Part shown: piece by piece, positions 46,559-57,910 of the stretch | Position numbering within the stretch: position 1 is the first letter of the stretch | How the letters are laid out: each line of letters begins with the position of its first letter | Assembly: GCA_031308135.1 (NCBI GenBank) | Contig: JAHLJT010004567.1 | Coordinates: 129,093,356 to 129,157,355 of the forward strand | Source of the DNA: Acheta domesticus | Taxonomy: Eukaryota > Arthropoda > Insecta > Orthoptera > Gryllidae | DNA: 64,000 bases | Direction of reading: 5' to 3' | Position numbers and translations under genes: made by a program | The notes under the pieces: model-generated | The model's database searches: none | Seen by the model: the letters and a program-made list of their open reading frames with translations, nothing else | What the model was told of the DNA's origin: nothing

Positions 46559-47180
46559 TATTGGAATATATAAAATATTACAAGGAAACAAACACCGCAC
46601 TTTACTCTGGACGGTGCGAAGCGGTTACTAGGTGACGAATGTTTTGTTTACATGCATGACGTAAGGAAGGACGTAAGGATTGAAGGAATTTTGTTTAGAT
46701 GCTCTCTTGGCTCTGAACTTTCGGAGGAGAAACATCGTTGTAGTAGCTACGCGAAAATTATCTGAATGATTTAAGTATGATATCACCGTGTAATATCTAA
46801 CAGGGAGCATAAGATTTAGAACTTTGTCAATGCATACGAAAAAGTCTTTGTTTAAAACAATTATTTTATTCACCGACATGGAACATTAGTTGAACGTCGA
46901 TTAATTATTCTAATTCCGGACTTGACAAATAGGTTTAAAGACATAAGCAGGAATTTACGGAACAGTTCGTGGCTAGGCGTCCGCCCGTGACGCAGTGTTA
47001 TAGATGATAGGTTTAACAGCTGAGAATTCGGAATTTGTGTAAACAATTCAATTTAAACATCAAGAGAGAAGCAGATGACTTCGGCAACGACCGGCGTTAA
47101 GATGGATTTTCGGCACGGAAGCCAAGGGTGATATGGAACTGCGTGGCCTCATCTAACAACGCCAAGAGTATTCGGTACCG
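46559..47180 (+). repeat. Diverged relative of the 624-bp LTR
   Basis: ATATATAAAATATTACAAGG, TGGACGGTGCGAAGCGGTTA and later GGATTTTCGGCACGGAAGCC, ACAACGCCAAGAGTATTCGG match the LTR at 60575-61198 in the same order with many substitutions. Ends not defined. Confidence 0.6.
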
Positions 47181-47664
47181 TTATTTAACTAAATGCTGGC
47201 AGGGGACACTCAGGTGAAAACGAGTCATGTTCGACTAAAATTTCGATATTCGGGTATTGTGCCAGTAAATAAAAGGAATGTTTCTAGTTTGTATTGATGC
47301 ATTCGTTTTGCCGATCTGACGATTTAAATGGCCGCTATGGACATTTAAAACCCACGTGCGCCATGTGCCACGTCCCCTTGAATCACTTCCCTCGTCTCTC
47401 TTCTCTCTGTCTACTTTTTTACACTTTCGCGAGTAGTGTTATTTTGAATTTCGCGGTGTACGTAAATGGCCTGAATATAGTTCTTCTTTGAAAGATGGAA
47501 ATGCTTGCGCATACTGCTGATCAGCTGCTGACAGGCAATTGTTTGTAGCTCTATTCGTGTTTGTGAGTTTGTGGTGTCCGCATTATTGGAGTGTTTCTTG
47601 CCGTTTGAAAGCCGTTCCTTTGTAGAAATATCTATTTCCTACATATTTATAGTATAACAGCGAT

Positions 47665-48708
47665 AAATCTTGTCTGGTGACAATAATATTTGCTGCTACA
47701 GAATATGTAAGTATTATTTATGTGAAGTTCTAGATTATGATTTTGTAATTCATACATAACATCAATTTTTCTTTTCTGAAGAAAACGAATAGACTTGGTA
47801 CATATAGGGAAAACAAGAAAAGACCCAGCAAAACTGTCAACAAATTGAAGAAAGCATTGGAACATATTGTGATAAAATGATGAATGATGATTAATTTTAC
47901 CTTTAATTTGCTAGCTCAGTTCTTTGGTTCTCATGCTCTCTATACAGAGAAGCCTGGAAGTCTGAAATTATTTATATTCCGAAGGAATTACATACAAAGT
48001 GGCACAACAATAATTTTGTTTATTAAGAATGGAATTTGAGATTAACAATATAAAAATTCTCTTGCTTGATTTCATGCATTAGGTTCACGGTACCGAATTG
48101 ACTGGCGTTGTGAAACGATGGCCCCGCAGTTCGTAGCCCCTTGACTTCCGCGCCGAAAATCCGTCTTCGCGCCGGTCGTCGCCGAAGTCGTCTGCTTCTT
48201 TCTTGCTGCTCACTTCTTGCACTATTGTTCCACAATTTGTCCTCCCTATTCGCGTCGATGTCCAACTTAAACAATTCAGCTTACATACGCACCGCTACCA
48301 CCAGGATCCGGTCAACCACCAACTCTCTCTAGTCCAGAGCCCCGTTCTAGCCCGTCAACAACCTTCGTTACCTAGTAACCGCGACCGTCCAGATTAAAGC
48401 GCGGCGTTTGTTTTGTAATCTTTTGTATATTACAGCTCCGTCCGTCCAGATTAAGGCGCGGCGTTTGTTCTGTAATATTTTGTATATTACAATATATTAT
48501 TGTATCAGCAACAAACAGTAGTACAAGATGATGCAAGTAATTCAGTGCCTATTAATTGCCAACCTTCCATATCAAAACAATCCACTTCAGAGAGGAAAAT
48601 TGCTGATTTCAGTGAACTTGCAGAAGACAATACAAGCACAGGAAATCATAATAGGTATACTCTAGTTCACAGCAGTGTGTGGGAAAATATTTTGAAAGGA
48701 TGTGTGTA
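47665..48708 (+). other. Candidate spliced coding segment interrupted by a solo LTR
   Basis: A short exon ending TGCTGCTACAGAATAT at a GTAAGTATT donor (47709), a 72-base intron closing with TTTTTCTTTTCTGAAG, then an exon at 47781. Its frame (KTNRLGTYRENKKRP..VNKLKKALEH) stays open to the LTR at 47868. If the LTR and one ATAT duplication are removed, the same frame continues at 48496 (LLYQQQTVVQDDASNSVP..) to a stop at 48706-48708. The deduced C-terminus is polar with no recognised domain. It may be a host gene or an unknown transposon gene; as it stands it is broken. Confidence 0.35.
47868..48491 (-). mobile_element. Solo LTR, 624 bp, copy 1
   Basis: TGTGATAAAATG..GTATATTACA flanked by ATAT on both sides (47864-47867, 48492-48495). 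It is the reverse complement of the 624-bp element at 60575-61198. The polyadenylation signal AATAAA is on the minus strand, which sets the orientation. TG..CA ends and 4-bp duplications suit a Ty3/gypsy-type LTR. The family differs from the 1.4-kb LTR next door. Confidence 0.8.
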
Positions 48709-48737
48709 ATGAACAGTGTAATTCCAAAAGTCTATAT

Positions 48738-50129
48738 TGTAGCGGTACGCTAGTTCTACTGCAAATTAATTTCATAAATAAAATGCCGATGCAGAAGTCT
48801 AGTGCGTGGAGAGAACCGATCGTGCCACGTTGCCCGCCCGCGAGCGCGCGACGCGCGCCCGCCCCGAATGTTTATGGCACTAGGGGGCGAGGGGAGATCT
48901 TTTGTTCGGGACCTCAGGCGCCCCAGAACTATTTGAATAGGTTCGCGGCGCGTGCCCGTCACGGTCTTTTGGCTGTCACTCGCGCTGGGAAGCTCAAAGT
49001 TGTAATTCACTGCAACCTTCGGGGGTACAACGATCATGTCTCACACCCTTCTTGACCTACTTTCTTCGATAGACGAAGAGGGCTTTTGGAATGAGACAGA
49101 GTAAGGAAAATTCCCAGAATCGCCGGAGCTGGTTGGCTAAAAAATTGTTAAGGCGCCATCACACTCAACCAATCAGGGGTAGAATTCTGTGGGGAAGGGA
49201 TGATTTCGAAATATCTGCGAAAATTTGGGGGGGAAGAGTGGAAAAACACACAAAGTGAGGGTACGAAGACTTGGGTGGCGAGAGCTGAGGAGAGAGGTCG
49301 AGGTACCTCCGGTATCGCGTGCTCTGGGGAGCGATTTGAGATTGCCCCGTGCAATCCAATTCTGTCTTGCTTAATCTCGATAGCCGGGAGAAATTCTTTC
49401 CGAGTATCAATTTTTGAACTCTGCCACCACTGGCAATTAGACCGATACTCTCCGAGATTTGTGCTCGCATAGAACTTATTGGAACTCTCAGATCGCGCCG
49501 TGTGACTTTGTGCGTGAGATACGCGATTGCTCGTGATTCGGGCCAACGAAACTGCCGCCACCGCAGCCCACCACGCCGCCGCTGTGCCGACGAGCGCCCC
49601 TTCGGCTTTGAGAGGCCGACACGCCGCCGCCGCCGCGACCAGCTGCCACCGGTGCCATTTGACGCCTGTTCAGCACCATCATCATCATCAGGCATTGTAT
49701 TTGGTCAACGACCGTACAAAGACTTTTTTTTTGTGAGTTGCGGTGCCACGCTGAGGCACGTAATCGCCAGTTCAGAGGGCGAATGATCGTTTCCTTCGTG
49801 TAATCAGTATAATAATTGCATTGTGAATTTATTTTTGCTTTTCTCTTAGATTTAAGTTTCTTTTGTTCCTAATCAGAGCTCACTAGGTAGGGCATTTCTT
49901 CTAAAATTCCTTGTGTAACTTCTCCGGCCTATCATTAGGCGGAAATAAACCTTCTATTGTGCTTACCAGTCACCCAAATTGTTATTGTCATTGTATTGCA
50001 CCTTGCAGTTCCTTCCATCACCGCCTATTTCAGAAAGGTAACAAAATTGACCGACTGAGCTAGGCCCGGGCCGCCCTCACGGATTTCCGGCGCTCCCACG
50101 CCGCCGGGGACCGCGTGCGGTGCGTGACA
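48738..50129 (+). repeat. 5' LTR of gypsy element
   Basis: TGTAGCGGTACGCTAG..GTGCGTGACA. GC-rich blocks at 48830-48960 and 49550-49660; polyadenylation signal AATAAA at 49944-49949 after CCGGCCTATCATTAGGCGG. Confidence 0.9.
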
Positions 50130-50130
50130 A

Positions 50131-50148
50131 TGGCGCATGCCAACGGTG
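50131..50148 (+). other. Primer-binding site
   Basis: TGGCGCATGCCAACGGTG starts one base after the LTR. TGGCG.. is typical of tRNA-primed insect gypsy elements; which tRNA primes is not determined. Confidence 0.6.
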
Positions 50149-50405
50149 GGGCTCGATAGTATCGTTGATACCCCAGTAAAACGGCCTAGAATCAATTTTT
50201 TTTCTCAATGCCGTCTTGATCATATTTGCATAAAATTTAAATTGTTCTATTGTATTTTAAATGGATGGAAGGACGCTGCTACGAAACGAACAATTTGTGG
50301 TCTGGTAATGATGTTATTTATTAATGTATTTTGTATGTGAGTGTTATTGTTTTGTGCTTTGTGTGTTGTGACTACCGTGTGCGCGTTTCACGCAAAACAG
50401 TCAAA

Positions 50406-51860
50406 ATGCTGGACGAATCAGGCGTCGATGTGGCGGGAGAGAGCAGTTCAGGGGAACAACCCGCGCCTGAGATCACCCTAAGTGAGCTTATGCGAGTTCT
50501 CACGAAGCAAATTTCGGAGAGTAGCGAAAAACATGCGGAAAGTAGTAGAAATTTAAAGTTAGAATTAATGAATCAAATTTCAGAAAGTAGCGGAAACGTA
50601 AAGTTAGAAGTAATGAACCAAATTTCAGAAAGCAGCGGAAAACAAGCGGAAAGATTTGACCGGCTGGACAGTTGTTTAGTTGACCAGGCTGCGAAATTAG
50701 AAAAAATGGAGGCAAAATTTGACCATAAAATAGGAACTTTGCAGAACCAGCTAGAGAGTAGATGCGGGAAAATTGAAACTAGCGTGGAAAACTTAGGCCA
50801 AGAATTAGAAAGTTCAAGGTCTGAGGTAAGAGAGAATATTACAAAAATTGAATCGGAAATTAGCCAGAAGCTCCAGGCATGTGATAGGAAGGTAGAAGCG
50901 TGCTGCGAGTCAGTTGCCGGGAATATTGCCGAGGTTAAGACAGAAATGAACGGCCAATTCACTAAAATAGAAACTAAACTTAGCACGGAAGTGAGTCAGA
51001 TTCATAACAAATTTGAGAAGTTAGGGGCTATTGAAGGAGAAAATATCAGAGACAGGGAAGAAAGATTAAAGAGAGAAATAGATAAAAATGTAATGAAATT
51101 AGTGAGAGAGGAAATCGAGAAAGAGAACAGTCCTATTTCAAATTCATCGGGCGGATCGGGCCTTAGATTCTCGTGGGCTCCTCCACAAAATCTGTGTTTC
51201 TGGGGAAAGTCGGACGAAAATCCAAAGGTTTTTCTCGACCGCGCAGAGACCTACATGGATTTAACGAAGGCAGTACCGCCTAAATTAAAGCCTAAGTTTA
51301 TGCAGGAACTTCTGCGTGGAAATGCCGCCCATTGGCTCACTGCACTTGCGCCATTCCCGCAAACGTACGAAGAGTTTCGTACTAAATTTCTTGCGCGTTA
51401 TTGGAATGAACAGACACGCTATGAATTTGAGAGAAAGATTTTGGAAAACAGGTGGGACAAAAGACGCGACCATTCTTACCTCGATTACGCCCTGGAGAAA
51501 ATCTCCGCTATCAAACTGTGTGACCCCATGATAGATGACAAAAATGTTATCTGGCTTTTAACTGCGCATTACCCTACCTATGTGCAGAATCTTATCAATA
51601 GCGTAGGATGTGAAGACCTCGACCGCTTTCAGGAGCTGCTTGCTCAATTCGATAGAACTCGGGCGAATTCTTACGAAGACAATTGGGAGCGAAACCAAGG
51701 GAACAGCCAAAACCGACAGTCATGGCGTCGCGATGACCGGAATCGAGGGAACGGTGCGAATGAACGGCGCCCACCACAAGATTCTAATGAGAATCGAAGT
51801 GGGAATATTAGTGATAGAAACGGCCACCATGATCCTACGAGGCAGGGCCCGTTAAATTAG
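50406..51860 (+). CDS. gag: Gypsy gag polyprotein
   Basis: Structural protein forming the retrotransposon particle. Start chosen at ATG 50406, after a leader open back to 50331 but without an ATG. About 484 residues. The N-terminal half is charged and predicted coiled coil, with three runs of a (M)NQISESSG.-type repeat (about residues 34-80) followed by QLESRCGKIE-like heptads. Residues about 255-410 are a retrotransposon gag (capsid) domain: FWGKSDENPKVFLDRAETYM, LRGNAAHWLTAL and YEEFRTKFLARYW. The tail is rich in R, N and Q (NRQSWRRDDRNRG) and has no CCHC zinc knuckle, so RNA binding probably relies on the basic tail. It is intact. The pol frame is open from 51833, overlapping the gag end in the -1 frame, consistent with ribosomal frameshifting. 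Confidence 0.85.
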   Translation: MLDESGVDVAGESSSGEQPAPEITLSELMRVLTKQISESSEKHAESSRNLKLELMNQISESSGNVKLEVMNQISESSGKQAERFDRLDSCLVDQAAKLEKMEAKFDHKIGTLQNQLESRCGKIETSVENLGQELESSRSEVRENITKIESEISQKLQACDRKVEACCESVAGNIAEVKTEMNGQFTKIETKLSTEVSQIHNKFEKLGAIEGENIRDREERLKREIDKNVMKLVREEIEKENSPISNSSGGSGLRFSWAPPQNLCFWGKSDENPKVFLDRAETYMDLTKAVPPKLKPKFMQELLRGNAAHWLTALAPFPQTYEEFRTKFLARYWNEQTRYEFERKILENRWDKRRDHSYLDYALEKISAIKLCDPMIDDKNVIWLLTAHYPTYVQNLINSVGCEDLDRFQELLAQFDRTRANSYEDNWERNQGNSQNRQSWRRDDRNRGNGANERRPPQDSNENRSGNISDRNGHHDPTRQGPLN

Positions 51861-53176
51861 AACCGTTCGAGCCTTCAAGGTACCGGGGTTCCGAACGAAT
51901 TTTGTCAGAGGTACCGATTTTCAAGGTAGTGTCAGTAAACTACGCCTTTCATGATCTAAACGACGATGCGAATGAGCACGTAAAAGAACTAGCACGAAAA
52001 TGTCCAGTAGTCGAGTTCCTTATAGGAAAATTTAATGGACACGCTTTAGTGGATACCGGCAGCGAGATTAGTGCGATTTCAAAAAAATTGTATTCACAAT
52101 TGATTAGTGAACGCGTTCCAGTACCGACTTTGCCCACGGGTAAATGCTTCGTCGTAGGAATCGGAAACAAAAAAAGCAAGCCGATTTTCATGCAAGCCTT
52201 AATTTCACTTAATTTTCGGGAAGTATTATTCGACGTGCCATGTTTGGTTATTGAAGATTTAAGCTACGACGCCATTCTAGGGGTAGATTTCTTACGGGAA
52301 AATAACGGGATAGTGGATTTTTCTAGAAATATTGTGAGTTTCGGTGAGGGTAGGGAAATTGAGATTCAGTATGACGAGGACAGACCAGATATTAGCATTT
52401 CATGCGGGTTTGGGGATTCGGGAGATGACGTGCGTGAAGTCATAGACAAATGTTCACTAGGAAATGATTTACTAAATGACCACGAGCGCCATCAGCTGCA
52501 GAAATTGCTCTACAAGTATAGAAATGTTTTCGATCGTCCCGTGCATCCCATAAAAGACTTTAGTTTTCGGATTCAGGTCACCGATGACTCACCTTTTAAA
52601 GTAAAGAATTACCCTATTCCGCAGTCCATGAGGGGGGAAGTCGATGAAACAATCAAGACCATGATTTACGAGGGTATCATTGAGAGGTCAGTCACGGCCT
52701 ACTTAAATCCAATTGTGGTAGTGAAAAAAAAGGATGGAAAAGTAAGGATTTGTCTAGATGCACGACGAATTAACGAAGTCACAGTCCCGGAAAACGAGGC
52801 ACCTCAACACCTCGACGAAATTCTCTGGAAATTTAATGAAACTAAGATTTTTTCAGCCTTAGATTTTTCGAGCTCCTATTGGCAAATTTCCATTCACCCC
52901 GACGACAGGAAATTCACGGGATTTTTGTATAACGGTTTGACATACGTTTGGAAACGAATGCCTCTCGGCTTAAGGAACAGCGGTGCGGCTTTTATTCGTT
53001 GTCTCGACCAGAAGCTAGGTGACAAAATTAGACGATTCGTCACGCCATACATTGACGACATCGTAATTTCCTCACAAAACTTCCAGGAACATCTTGATCA
53101 CCTGGAACACCTATTGGAATGCCTTTCAGAAAATCACATGATGTTAAATCTGAACAAATCTCAATTTTGTACGTGA
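51833..53176 (+). pseudogene. pol: Gypsy pol: protease and truncated reverse transcriptase
   Basis: Begins in the -1 frame relative to gag. An aspartic protease is seen at ALVDTGSEISAIS (about 52047) with the flap/ILGVDFL segment (about 52270). The reverse transcriptase follows: YPIPQSMRGEVDETI, PIVVVKKKDGKVRICLDARR, FSALDFSSSYWQI, MPLGLRNSGAAFIR and TPYIDDIVI (catalytic YIDD). The frame stops at 53174; a shifted frame continues for some 14 codons (FHFLGNCIITN, the RT thumb) to about 53216. Beyond it RNase H and integrase are absent and the sequence passes to the 3' region. It cannot support transposition alone. Confidence 0.85.
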
Positions 53177-53216
53177 GAGATTTCACTTTTTAGGAAATTG
53201 CATTATTACGAACTGA

Positions 53217-53466
53217 CAACCTCTGCACACAATTCATGGTACCTTGGGCTCACGGAACAGTTTACATTTTTTTGTTATTAAATCCAGTAGATTTAATTAA
53301 AACTAAGATCTTATGTTAGTTATTTTTAATTGCAATTATATTATTTACTGTACATGATTCTCGCACTAAGCATCGTCATATTATTTCAGAAATTTTTGTT
53401 ATGACGAGAAAAAAAATTCTCATTTCCGAAATTTAGATTTTAAACTCTAATTTTTTTTCTCTATTC
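53217..53466 (+). other. Gypsy 3' untranslated region
   Basis: AT-rich, without an env-like frame, between the pol deletion point and the polypurine tract. Confidence 0.6.
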
Positions 53467-53480
53467 GGAGGGGAGGGCCA
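53467..53480 (+). other. Polypurine tract
   Basis: GGAGGGGAGGGCCA immediately precedes the 3' LTR, where plus-strand synthesis would be primed. Confidence 0.75.
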
Positions 53481-53481
53481 A

Positions 53482-54870
53482 TGTAGCGGTACGCTAGTTC
53501 TACTGCAAATTAATTTCATAAATAAAATGCCGATGCAGAAGGCTAGTGCGTGGAGAGAACCTACCGCGCCACGCTGCCCGCCCGCGAGCGCGCGACACGC
53601 GCACCCCCCGAATGTTTTATGGCACCAGGGGGCGAGGGGAGACCTTTTGTTCGGGACCTTGAACGCCCCAGAACTATTTGAATAGATTCGCGGCGCGTGC
53701 CCGTCACGGTTTTTTGGCTGTCACCCGCGCTGGGAAGCTCAAAGCCGTAATTCACTGCAACCTTCGGGGGTACAACGATCATGTCTCACACCCTTCTTGA
53801 CCTACTTTCTTCGATACACAAAGGGCTTTTGGAATGAGACACAGTAAGGAAAATTCCCAGAATCGCAGGAGCTGGTTGGCTAAAAAAAGAGTTAAAACGC
53901 CATCACACTCAACCAATCAGGGGTAGAATTCTGTGGGGAAGGGATGATTTCGAAATATCTGCGAAAATTTGGGGGGGGGAAAGAGTGGAACAACACACAA
54001 AGGAGGGTACGAGAGACTTGGGTAGCGAGAGCTGAGGAGAGAGGTCGAGGTACCTCGGGCATCGCGTGCTCTGGTGAGCGATTTGGGATTGCCCCGTGCA
54101 ATCCATTCTGTCTTGCTTAATTTCGATAGCCGGGAGAAATTCTTTCCGAGTATCAATTTTTGAACTCTGCCACCACTATCAATTAGACCGATACTCTCCG
54201 AGATTTGTGCTCGCATAGAGCCTATTGGAACTCTCATATCGTGCTGTGTGACATTGTGCGTGAGATACGCGATTGCCCGTGATTTGGGCCAACGAAGCCG
54301 CCATCGCTTCAGCCCGCGCCGCCGCCGTGCCGACACCGCCCCGTGTTGCGGCCACGCGCCGGCGAGCGTCCCTTCGGCTTAGGCCTGTTCAGCACCATCA
54401 TTTGACGCCTGTTCAGCACCATCATTATCAGGCATTGTATTTGGTCAACGACCGTACAAAGACTTTTTTCTGTGAATTGCGGTGCCGCGCTGAGGCACGT
54501 AATCGCCAGTCCAGAGGGCGAATGATCATTTCCTTTGTGTAATCAGTAGAATAATTGCATTGTGAATTTTCTTTTTTGCTTTTCTCTTAAATTTAAGTTC
54601 TTTTTGTTCCTAACCAGAGCTCACTAGGTAGGGCATTTCTTCTACAATCCCTTGTGCAACTTCTCCGGCCTATCATTAGGCGGAAATAAACTTTCTATTG
54701 AGTTACCAGTCACCCAAATTGTTATTGTCATTCTATTGCACCTTGCAGTTCCTTCCATCACCGCCTATTTTCAGAAAGGTAACAAAATTGACTGACTGAG
54801 CTAGGCCCGGGCCGCCCTCACGGATTTTCGGCGCTGCCACGCCGCCGGGGACCGCGTGCGGTGCGTGACA
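53482..54870 (+). repeat. 3' LTR of gypsy element
   Basis: Aligns end to end with 48738-50129. Differences include CGATCGTGCC versus CTACCGCGCC near the start and a shorter GC-rich segment around 54330-54410. Confidence 0.9.
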
Positions 54871-54874
54871 ATAT

Positions 54875-55048
54875 TGAGAGAATGTAGGAGAAAAGAATCG
54901 TGAGGATTGCTAGAGACGAAAGGCCGAGGGGAAGAAGAGAAGTTGGTAGACCAAGGAGACGATGGAAAGACTCGTTATAATTCTTGGAAAGGAACAAGTC
55001 TTAGACTTTTTCAGAAGATGAAGAAGAAGAAGAAGAAGAAGAAAGAAG
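54875..55048 (+). pseudogene. LINE 3' end with GAA-repeat tail
   Basis: One frame reads KRIVRIARDERPRGRREVGR, then PRRRWKDSL-stop, matching the C-terminal ..RGRR.VGRPR.RW.D block of several LINE clades. A (GAA)n run at 55013-55048 follows and probably represents the tail. The gypsy element inserted at its left edge. Confidence 0.6.
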
Positions 55049-55189
55049 TGAAAGTGGAGGTAGATGAGAGAAAGTTTGGTCGCCGTAAGTGCCATCGTGG
55101 CAAGAGAGTGGTTGGAAAATGGGTGTTTGGAGACGATAAGCGAGAGACGAAGCGTGACTTTTACTTTCCTCGGTCGATCTCTTTCCCAT

Positions 55190-56391
55190 GCAGGCGCCGT
55201 GATTTTGAAAAACTTTCTTCAAGATTTGGAGGCACTTTACATGAAGGAACATATTCGTTTTTTTCTCTAAAACAGCTCCTAATTTGTCTTCAGATTTCTT
55301 GTGCAAAAAAAATTGCAAAATTGCAAAAAAAAATTGTTGGCGTCTTCCTCCAACTAAAAATTGAAGATAGAGATTTTGCCTTCAGACACTTGTCTTGTTC
55401 TCTACAGTGTTCTTCCGTTAAGGTCATCTACGTCTTTTTGTAAAGTTCGTAAGTTTTCGCGCTAGATTGCGTGCAATATGTGCAATTTTAAAAAATAACA
55501 AAACCAACATTTTCTCAAAGACGGACCCATTTTTACTTTTCCGTATACATAGAATAGAGAAAGTTATGTAATGCAACGGAAAATCGATTTCGAGATACAG
55601 AAGGAAATACATGTTTTGGGGTCCCCTGATAACGAAAAAGTGGCTTATTGCGTTTGTTCGTCCGTGTGTGAATATTACCAGCGCCTAAACTATGCGTTGG
55701 ATTTGTTCGATATTGAAAGAATCCTCTATCCTTCTGACCCGAGTAAAAGCTTTAAGATATTGAAAAATTGTTTTTTTAAATTTGGGAGTACTTTATATTA
55801 AGACTCCCAAACATTTTCCAAATTTTCTCAAAAACGGATCTAATTTTTTTCTTTAAATTTCTTGTAAGAATAGAGTAAAATGCACTTATTAAGGTGGCAT
55901 AGGTCCTAGTTTCAGGGTTAACTCTGAATTTTCGAAAATTGCAAATTTTTGAATTTTTTCGCGTTCTTTCTACAACTAGAAAATTAAAGATAGAGATTTT
56001 TCTTTCAAATAAAATATGAAATAGTGAGTTCTTTATTAAGGTCACGTACATTCTTTGAAAATGTCAGTGCTATCGAACAATATTGTGTGCAATATGTTCA
56101 ATTTAAAAAAAATCAAAAACAAGATTTTCTCAAAAACGGCTCTAAATGTTTTCTTTAAACTTATGGTAGGGATAGTACTAAATGTACTGTACGAAATGAC
56201 CTAATTGCCATATCGTTTTATTATTTTGGTTTTTCAAAAGTTACAAAAATATATTTTCTTTGATTTGTCTCCCACATCGGTAATATTTAGATTAGTGGCG
56301 ATTTGTTTTCATGTCAAGTCCGAATACTTGCGGTGAAAAAAGGGAATAGAAAACTGATACTGGAATGTCTGTGCCATTCTGTCGCACCACT

Positions 56392-56395
<4 letters not shown>
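55190..56395 (+). repeat. CTAG-ended repeat, long copy
   Basis: Parallels 17640-18872 and contains the block with ATTGAAGATAGAGATTTT and TTGCGTGCAATATG twice (about 55355-55500 and 55980-56120). It ends GTGCCATTCTGTCGCACCAC then TAT at 56393, running into a microsatellite. Confidence 0.7.

Positions 56396-56465
<70 letters not shown>
56394..56465. repeat. Compound (TA)n(TG)n microsatellite
   Basis: About 22 TA units followed by about 14 TG units. Confidence 0.95.
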
Positions 56466-56466
<1 letters not shown>

Positions 56467-56467
<1 letters not shown>

Positions 56468-57469
56468 TAAAAAATAAGACAAACAATATTTTCTCAAAAA
56501 CTGCTGTAATGTTTTTAAAAATTTTCCTGGGAATATTGCTAACTGTACCCTAATAGATGACATAAGTCATATCGCCCAATTCTTTTGAGCTTTGTTTCAA
56601 TAATTATACAAATATAATTTATTGACTTGTCTCTCAGGTCATTAATATTTACACTAGCGGCAATTACCGTTGCGGCTCTCACACGCAACCAATCTTTATA
56701 AATAAGGTCTCAAAAGAAAGAGAATTTCACGGAGACTTGACGAATTGCACTTTGACTTTAGAAATATGAATGATTTGTTTAAAAAACGCATGGAAATATT
56801 CATGTAAAATGCAACCGGCATCAGATGCCAATTTATATCGGCTAATAACTTCTAAACAAAGAGTTTTAGAGCCTTAAAAAGTAAAATTTTGAGGCCAGAG
56901 GCTTCAAAGAAACATTTTTTACACCATAATATACAAGATGAGACATTTTTAGACATTCAATTAAACTTTTGGTTCAGCGCTTCAATTCTATCAAGACCAC
57001 CTAAATATTTCAGTCCTTATTGCTGGTATCCATTTTTGTGACGACATGCTTAGAATGCTTAGATTCCTCAATCTTATATTTACGCTTTCTGTATACACCG
57101 TGGTTTGTGCAGTCTGGCGAGGTTTATTTGCATGATAATTAATTCAGTTTGTTTTCCAACAACAACTAGAAGTATTATTATAATTGCTTCATAGCTATGA
57201 AGAAGTGTCTTACGCGTGTAGTGAAACCATTCAATTAATGTTTTGCCGTGGTCTGTAAGTGCTAAATGCCTAATTGTGGAGCAATGTGAATGTACATTGA
57301 AGAGTGAAGACTGTGTTTGTGTTTTACCTTTACCAGTATTTTCGATATCAGCAATGATTCATTTACATTTTCGAGTCAACGTTTCAGACACGTAGCATTC
57401 TCAAAAGTCAAAAGCTAATATTTTTTGTGACTATCACGAAAAGCTAAAAGCTAACTGCCAAAATATATG
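56467..57469. other. Repeat fragments, no gene
   Basis: 56480-56665 is another CTAG-family module (TTTCTCAAAAACTGCTG, TAATAGATGACATAAG, ATTTACACTAGCGGCAATT). 56672-56812 is the inverted counterpart of 8735-8880. The remainder is unrecognised. Confidence 0.55.
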
Positions 57470-57745
57470 GAATAATTACTTCAAATGTTGTGTTTAAGGA
57501 AGTGTTGTGAATTGTTTCAAGAAAACTCTCCATAATACTGAAACTTTGAATAGTTGAAACTTTCTTTTAAAGTCAATTGCATTGTTTTTATTTGATATTA
57601 TGTTAGTACATTTCAAGTTACCTTTAAACATTTTCAAACAAATAAACACGCTTCGTTAACAAATTTCCCCTTAGAATGGAAATACAAAGGATGAATGTGG
57701 GGTTAACATGTGAGAGTTCTCGCACGGGTACGCGGAGGTAGTAGG
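57470..57745 (+). repeat. Dispersed repeat, direct copy 1
   Basis: Aligns with 58695-58965: TTCAAATGTTGTGTTTAAGG.., AAATAAACACGCTTCGTTAA.. and the end CGCACGGGTACGC. Confidence 0.65.
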
Positions 57746-57910
57746 GGAAAATTTGTGCCATGGAACAACACAAAGAACAAACTTTTTAAATTAACTAAAG
57801 TGAATTATCTTTTTATAAATGAAAAACAAAATTCAAAACGCACTAGCCCCCAATATGTGAATTAATTCAAAAAAGCAACTAATTTAAAAATTATAGAAAG
57901 AATAGCTTAT

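Larger units (their letters stand above)
48738..54870 (+). mobile_element. Ty3/gypsy-type LTR retrotransposon, internally deleted
   Basis: Two LTRs of about 1.39 kb (48738-50129, 53482-54870), target-site duplication ATAT (48734-48737, 54871-54874), primer-binding site at 50131, intact gag, truncated pol and a polypurine tract before the 3' LTR. The internal region is only about 3.35 kb: the rest of reverse transcriptase, RNase H and integrase are missing, and there is no env-like frame. The LTRs differ by scattered substitutions and small indels, so the insertion is not recent. Confidence 0.9.

Noticed and set aside
49148..49786. Arginine-rich frames of up to 176 codons
   Set aside because: They lie wholly in the gypsy 5' LTR, and the 3' LTR copy does not preserve them.
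54907..55443. 178-codon lysine-rich frame
   Set aside because: Combines a LINE tail in the wrong frame, a GAA microsatellite and a CTAG repeat; not a gene.
56292..56553. Frames made of YIYIYI and HTHTHT
   Set aside because: Microsatellite translation.
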